Below, piece by piece: positions 13,535-15,449 of a stretch of DNA of 15,449 bases (positions within the stretch are counted from its first letter, which is position 1; each line of letters starts with the position of its first letter). Location of the stretch: the NCBI GenBank assembly GCA_031359995.1, contig JANMAT010000070.1:1-15449 (forward strand). Direction: 5' to 3'. A program made the position numbers and the translations under genes. Below the pieces are notes generated by a model. The model had not been told where the DNA came from. It saw nothing but the letters and a program-made list of their open reading frames with translations, and did no database searches. Origin of the DNA: JANMAT01 sp031359995. GTDB lineage: Bacteria; Actinomycetota; Acidimicrobiia; Acidimicrobiales; Ilumatobacteraceae.

Positions 13535-13553
13535 CGAATCGTGGTCGAATCGT
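13535..13553. repeat. Direct repeat CGAATCGT, 11-bp period
   Basis: CGAATCGT occurs at 13535-13542 and 13546-13553, one helical turn apart, in the 189-bp divergent region between the LCP gene and trpF. The spacing suits a dimeric regulator binding on one face of the DNA. No known operator is recognised. Confidence 0.3.
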
Positions 13554-13627
13554 CGCGGAACCCGCGCGCGGTGTGCCGTCGCCGTCCACCGTCGAAACCC
13601 ATCCCCATCGGCGCCGGGTCGCGCCGG

Positions 13628-13633
13628 TATGGT
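13628..13633 (+). promoter_or_regulatory. -10 box (TATGGT) of trpF, leaderless
   Basis: TATGGT is followed by 7 nt and a GTG at 13641. The box overlaps an in-frame ATG at 13629, so if it is the true -10 that ATG cannot be the start. Confidence 0.4.
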
Positions 13634-13640
13634 CGCGTCG

Positions 13641-14294
13641 GTGTTCGTGAAGATCTGTGGCATCACGAACGAGGAGGACGGCCTGCTGGCCGTGGCCCTC
13701 GGCGCCGACGCCGTCGGCTTCGTGTTCGCGCCGTCGCCGCGGCAGATCTCGCCGAAGGTGGCCTACGACATCACCCGCCGGCTCCCACCCGAGGTGCTCA
13801 CGGTGGGTGTGTTCCGTGACGAGCTGCCCGAGCGGGTCATCGACATTTGCGATCGGGCCGGCGTCAAAGCGGCCCAGCTCCACGGGCACGAGACGCCCGA
13901 GGTCACCCAACTGGTGCGCAAGCAGGTCGGCTACGTGATCAAGGCGTTCGCCGCCGGGTCCGACGCCCTCGACCGGGCCGACGAGCACCGCGCCGACGTG
14001 CTGCTCATCGACTCGCCCACGCCGGGGTCGGGCCAGATGTTCGACTGGACCCTGGTCGACGGCGCGCCACAGGACGCCAAGATCCTGCTGGCGGGCGGGC
14101 TCGACCCCGACAACGTGGCCCTTGCCATCGCCCGGGTGAAGCCGTGGGGCGTCGACGTCTCCACGGGTGTGGAGAAGTCGCCGGGCCGCAAGGACGCCAT
14201 GAAGATGAAGGCGTTCATCGCCAACGCGCGGGCCGCCAGCCCCCACGCCTGGCTCGGTCCCGACGAGCTGCCCTACGACTGGGCCGACGAGTAG
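13641..14294 (+). CDS. trpF: Phosphoribosylanthranilate isomerase
   Basis: A 217-residue TIM-barrel enzyme of tryptophan synthesis that converts N-(5-phosphoribosyl)anthranilate to CdRP by an Amadori rearrangement. It has the signature VKICGITN with the catalytic base C6, GADAVGFVFAPSPR, VGVF, VQLHG-like AAQLHGHE, the general acid D124 in LLIDSPTPGSGQMFDW, LAGGLDPDNV, and GVDVSTGVEKSPGRKD for phosphate binding. A short extension after the last helix (PHAWLGPDELPYDWADE) is additional to most TrpF proteins. The GTG at 13641 is chosen because the protein then begins one residue before FVKICGIT and because TATGGT lies 7 nt upstream; an ATG at 13629 would add four residues. trpB follows 104 bp downstream. 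Confidence 0.95.
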   Translation: MFVKICGITNEEDGLLAVALGADAVGFVFAPSPRQISPKVAYDITRRLPPEVLTVGVFRDELPERVIDICDRAGVKAAQLHGHETPEVTQLVRKQVGYVIKAFAAGSDALDRADEHRADVLLIDSPTPGSGQMFDWTLVDGAPQDAKILLAGGLDPDNVALAIARVKPWGVDVSTGVEKSPGRKDAMKMKAFIANARAASPHAWLGPDELPYDWADE

Positions 14295-14398
14295 CTCGGT
14301 ACCGCACGGCGGTGGCAAACCCGATTGGATGACGGGCGCGGTTGCCCCCATCATGGGCGTCCGTCGGGCCCCGGACCGCTGAGCTGAAGGACGGATCC

Positions 14399-15449
14399 AT
14401 GTCGTTGATGGCTGAACCCACCGCCGAGGGGCGGTTCGGGGAGTTCGGCGGGCGCTTCGTCCCCGAGACCCTGATCCCCGCCTGCTACGAGCTGGAGGCC
14501 GCCTTCCGCGACGCCTGGGCCGACGACGCCTTCCGGGCCGAGCTCGCCACGCTGCTGCGCGACTACGCCGGGCGGCCCTCGCCCGTCACCGAGTGCCACA
14601 ACCTGAGCCGCCAGCTCGGTCTGCGCCTGCTGCTCAAGCGCGAAGACCTGAACCACACCGGCAGCCACAAGATCAACAACGTGCTCGGCCAGGCCCTGTT
14701 GGCCAAGCGCATGGGCAAGACCCGTCTGGTGGCCGAGACGGGCGCCGGTCAGCACGGCGTGGCCAGCGCCACCGCCGCGGCGCTGATGGGCATGTCCTGC
14801 AAGGTCTACATGGGCGCGGTCGACATGGATCGCCAGGAGCTGAACGTGTTCCGCATGCGCCTGCTCGGCGCCGAGGTGGAAGCGGTGCAGTCGGGCAGCC
14901 GCACGCTGAAGGACGCGGTGAACGAAGCCATGCGCGACTGGGTCGCCACGGTCGAGTCCACCCACTACTGCCTCGGCTCGGTCATGGGCCCACATCCGTA
15001 CCCGTGGATGGTCCGTGAGTTCCATCGAGTTGTCGGCGACGAGGCCAAGCAGCAATGCAACGAACTGTTCGGCGACGTTCCCGATGTCGTCGTCGCCTGC
15101 GTCGGCGGTGGATCGAACGCGATCGGGATTTTCTCCGGCTTCGTCGACGACCGCACCCGCCTGGTCGGCGTTGAGCCCGCTGGCGGTGCAGCGGTCGGTC
15201 GTGGGCAACCCGGGGTCGTGCACGGAATGCGCAGCTACCTGATGCAAGACGAGTACGGCCAGGTGCTCGAGGCGCAGTCGATCTCGGCCGGACTCGACTA
15301 TCCAGGTGTCGGGCCGGAGCACAGCTATCTGGCCTCGATTGGTCGAGCCGACTACCCGTCGGTCACCGATGCCGAGGTCATCGCCGCTTTTCAGTTGCTC
15401 GCCCGGGCCGAAGGCATCATCCCGGCGCTGGAATGCGCTCACGCCCTTG
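14399..15449 (+). CDS. trpB: Tryptophan synthase beta chain (3' end beyond window)
   Basis: 350 codons are present, open to the window edge; about 50 more are expected. The enzyme joins indole and serine on a PLP cofactor. Key parts are seen: RFGEFGGRFVPETL at the start, the PLP lysine K91 in HTGSHKINN, E113 in AETGAGQHG, the PLP phosphate loop GGGSN (236-240), SISAGLDYPGVGPEHS, and EGIIPALE. The ATG at 14399 follows GAAGGA about 7 nt upstream. Codon usage changes sharply at about codon 198 (near 14990). Before it I count about 10 A/T-ending codons in some 197; after it about 38 in some 153. The protein remains normal across the join, so this may be a recombinant gene or an assembly chimera. 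It is downstream of trpF on the same strand. Confidence 0.96.
   Translation, partial: MSLMAEPTAEGRFGEFGGRFVPETLIPACYELEAAFRDAWADDAFRAELATLLRDYAGRPSPVTECHNLSRQLGLRLLLKREDLNHTGSHKINNVLGQALLAKRMGKTRLVAETGAGQHGVASATAAALMGMSCKVYMGAVDMDRQELNVFRMRLLGAEVEAVQSGSRTLKDAVNEAMRDWVATVESTHYCLGSVMGPHPYPWMVREFHRVVGDEAKQQCNELFGDVPDVVVACVGGGSNAIGIFSGFVDDRTRLVGVEPAGGAAVGRGQPGVVHGMRSYLMQDEYGQVLEAQSISAGLDYPGVGPEHSYLASIGRADYPSVTDAEVIAAFQLLARAEGIIPALECAHAL

Noticed and set aside
12282..13640. Plus-strand frame continuous with trpF, upstream of its start
   Set aside because: It is opposite the LCP gene and resembles no protein; trpF has a normal length from 13641.

Overview
The window is very GC-rich, with strong G/C preference at third codon positions, GTG starts and compact gene packing. 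The gene set suggests an actinobacterium, most plausibly the class Acidimicrobiia: a mycobacterial-type MazE/MazF pair, an alpha-methylacyl-CoA racemase, a multi-spanning LytR-CpsA-Psr protein, and a secreted protein with 'PARLLDTR' tandem repeats. The class assignment is inference. No rRNA, CRISPR array, transposase, integrase or phage gene is seen.

Layout. Positions 1-140 hold a tRNA-Val(GAC) gene with encoded CCA. Positions 277-2299 form a toxin-antitoxin islet. It contains a PIN-domain toxin with a small overlapping upstream partner on the minus strand, a hypothetical coiled-coil ORF, and a mazEF module with a palindrome in its promoter. Positions 2376-5081 carry a small GNAT-like protein, a BFD-type [2Fe-2S] protein (minus), an alpha-methylacyl-CoA racemase, and a two-domain PUA-like/zinc-ribbon protein. 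Positions 5137-6752 (minus) carry a peroxiredoxin and a metallo-beta-lactamase-fold hydrolase. Positions 6859-8347 carry a membrane-anchored PASTA protein with a Pro/Thr-rich stalk, overlapping a gene of unknown function. Positions 8507-11903 carry a PhyH-family dioxygenase and a large secreted protein (barrel-like N-terminus plus three 127-residue repeats). Positions 11931-13451 (minus) carry the LCP protein. From 13641, trpF is followed by trpB, which runs off the window end.

Themes. Several genes (the PIN partner, mazE, the GNAT-like gene, the MBL hydrolase, trpF) have a TANNNT hexamer 6-7 nt before the start codon and no Shine-Dalgarno sequence, which points to leaderless transcription. 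This rule also helps choose starts. Other genes (the PASTA-downstream gene, PhyH, BFD, the repeat protein, trpB) have clear Shine-Dalgarno sequences.

The least explained items are the PUA-like/zinc-ribbon protein, the unrecognised partner of the PIN toxin, the PASTA/unknown gene pair, the barrel-like secreted protein, and an abrupt change of codon usage inside trpB near 14990. Most of the rest is ordinary metabolism and envelope biology.
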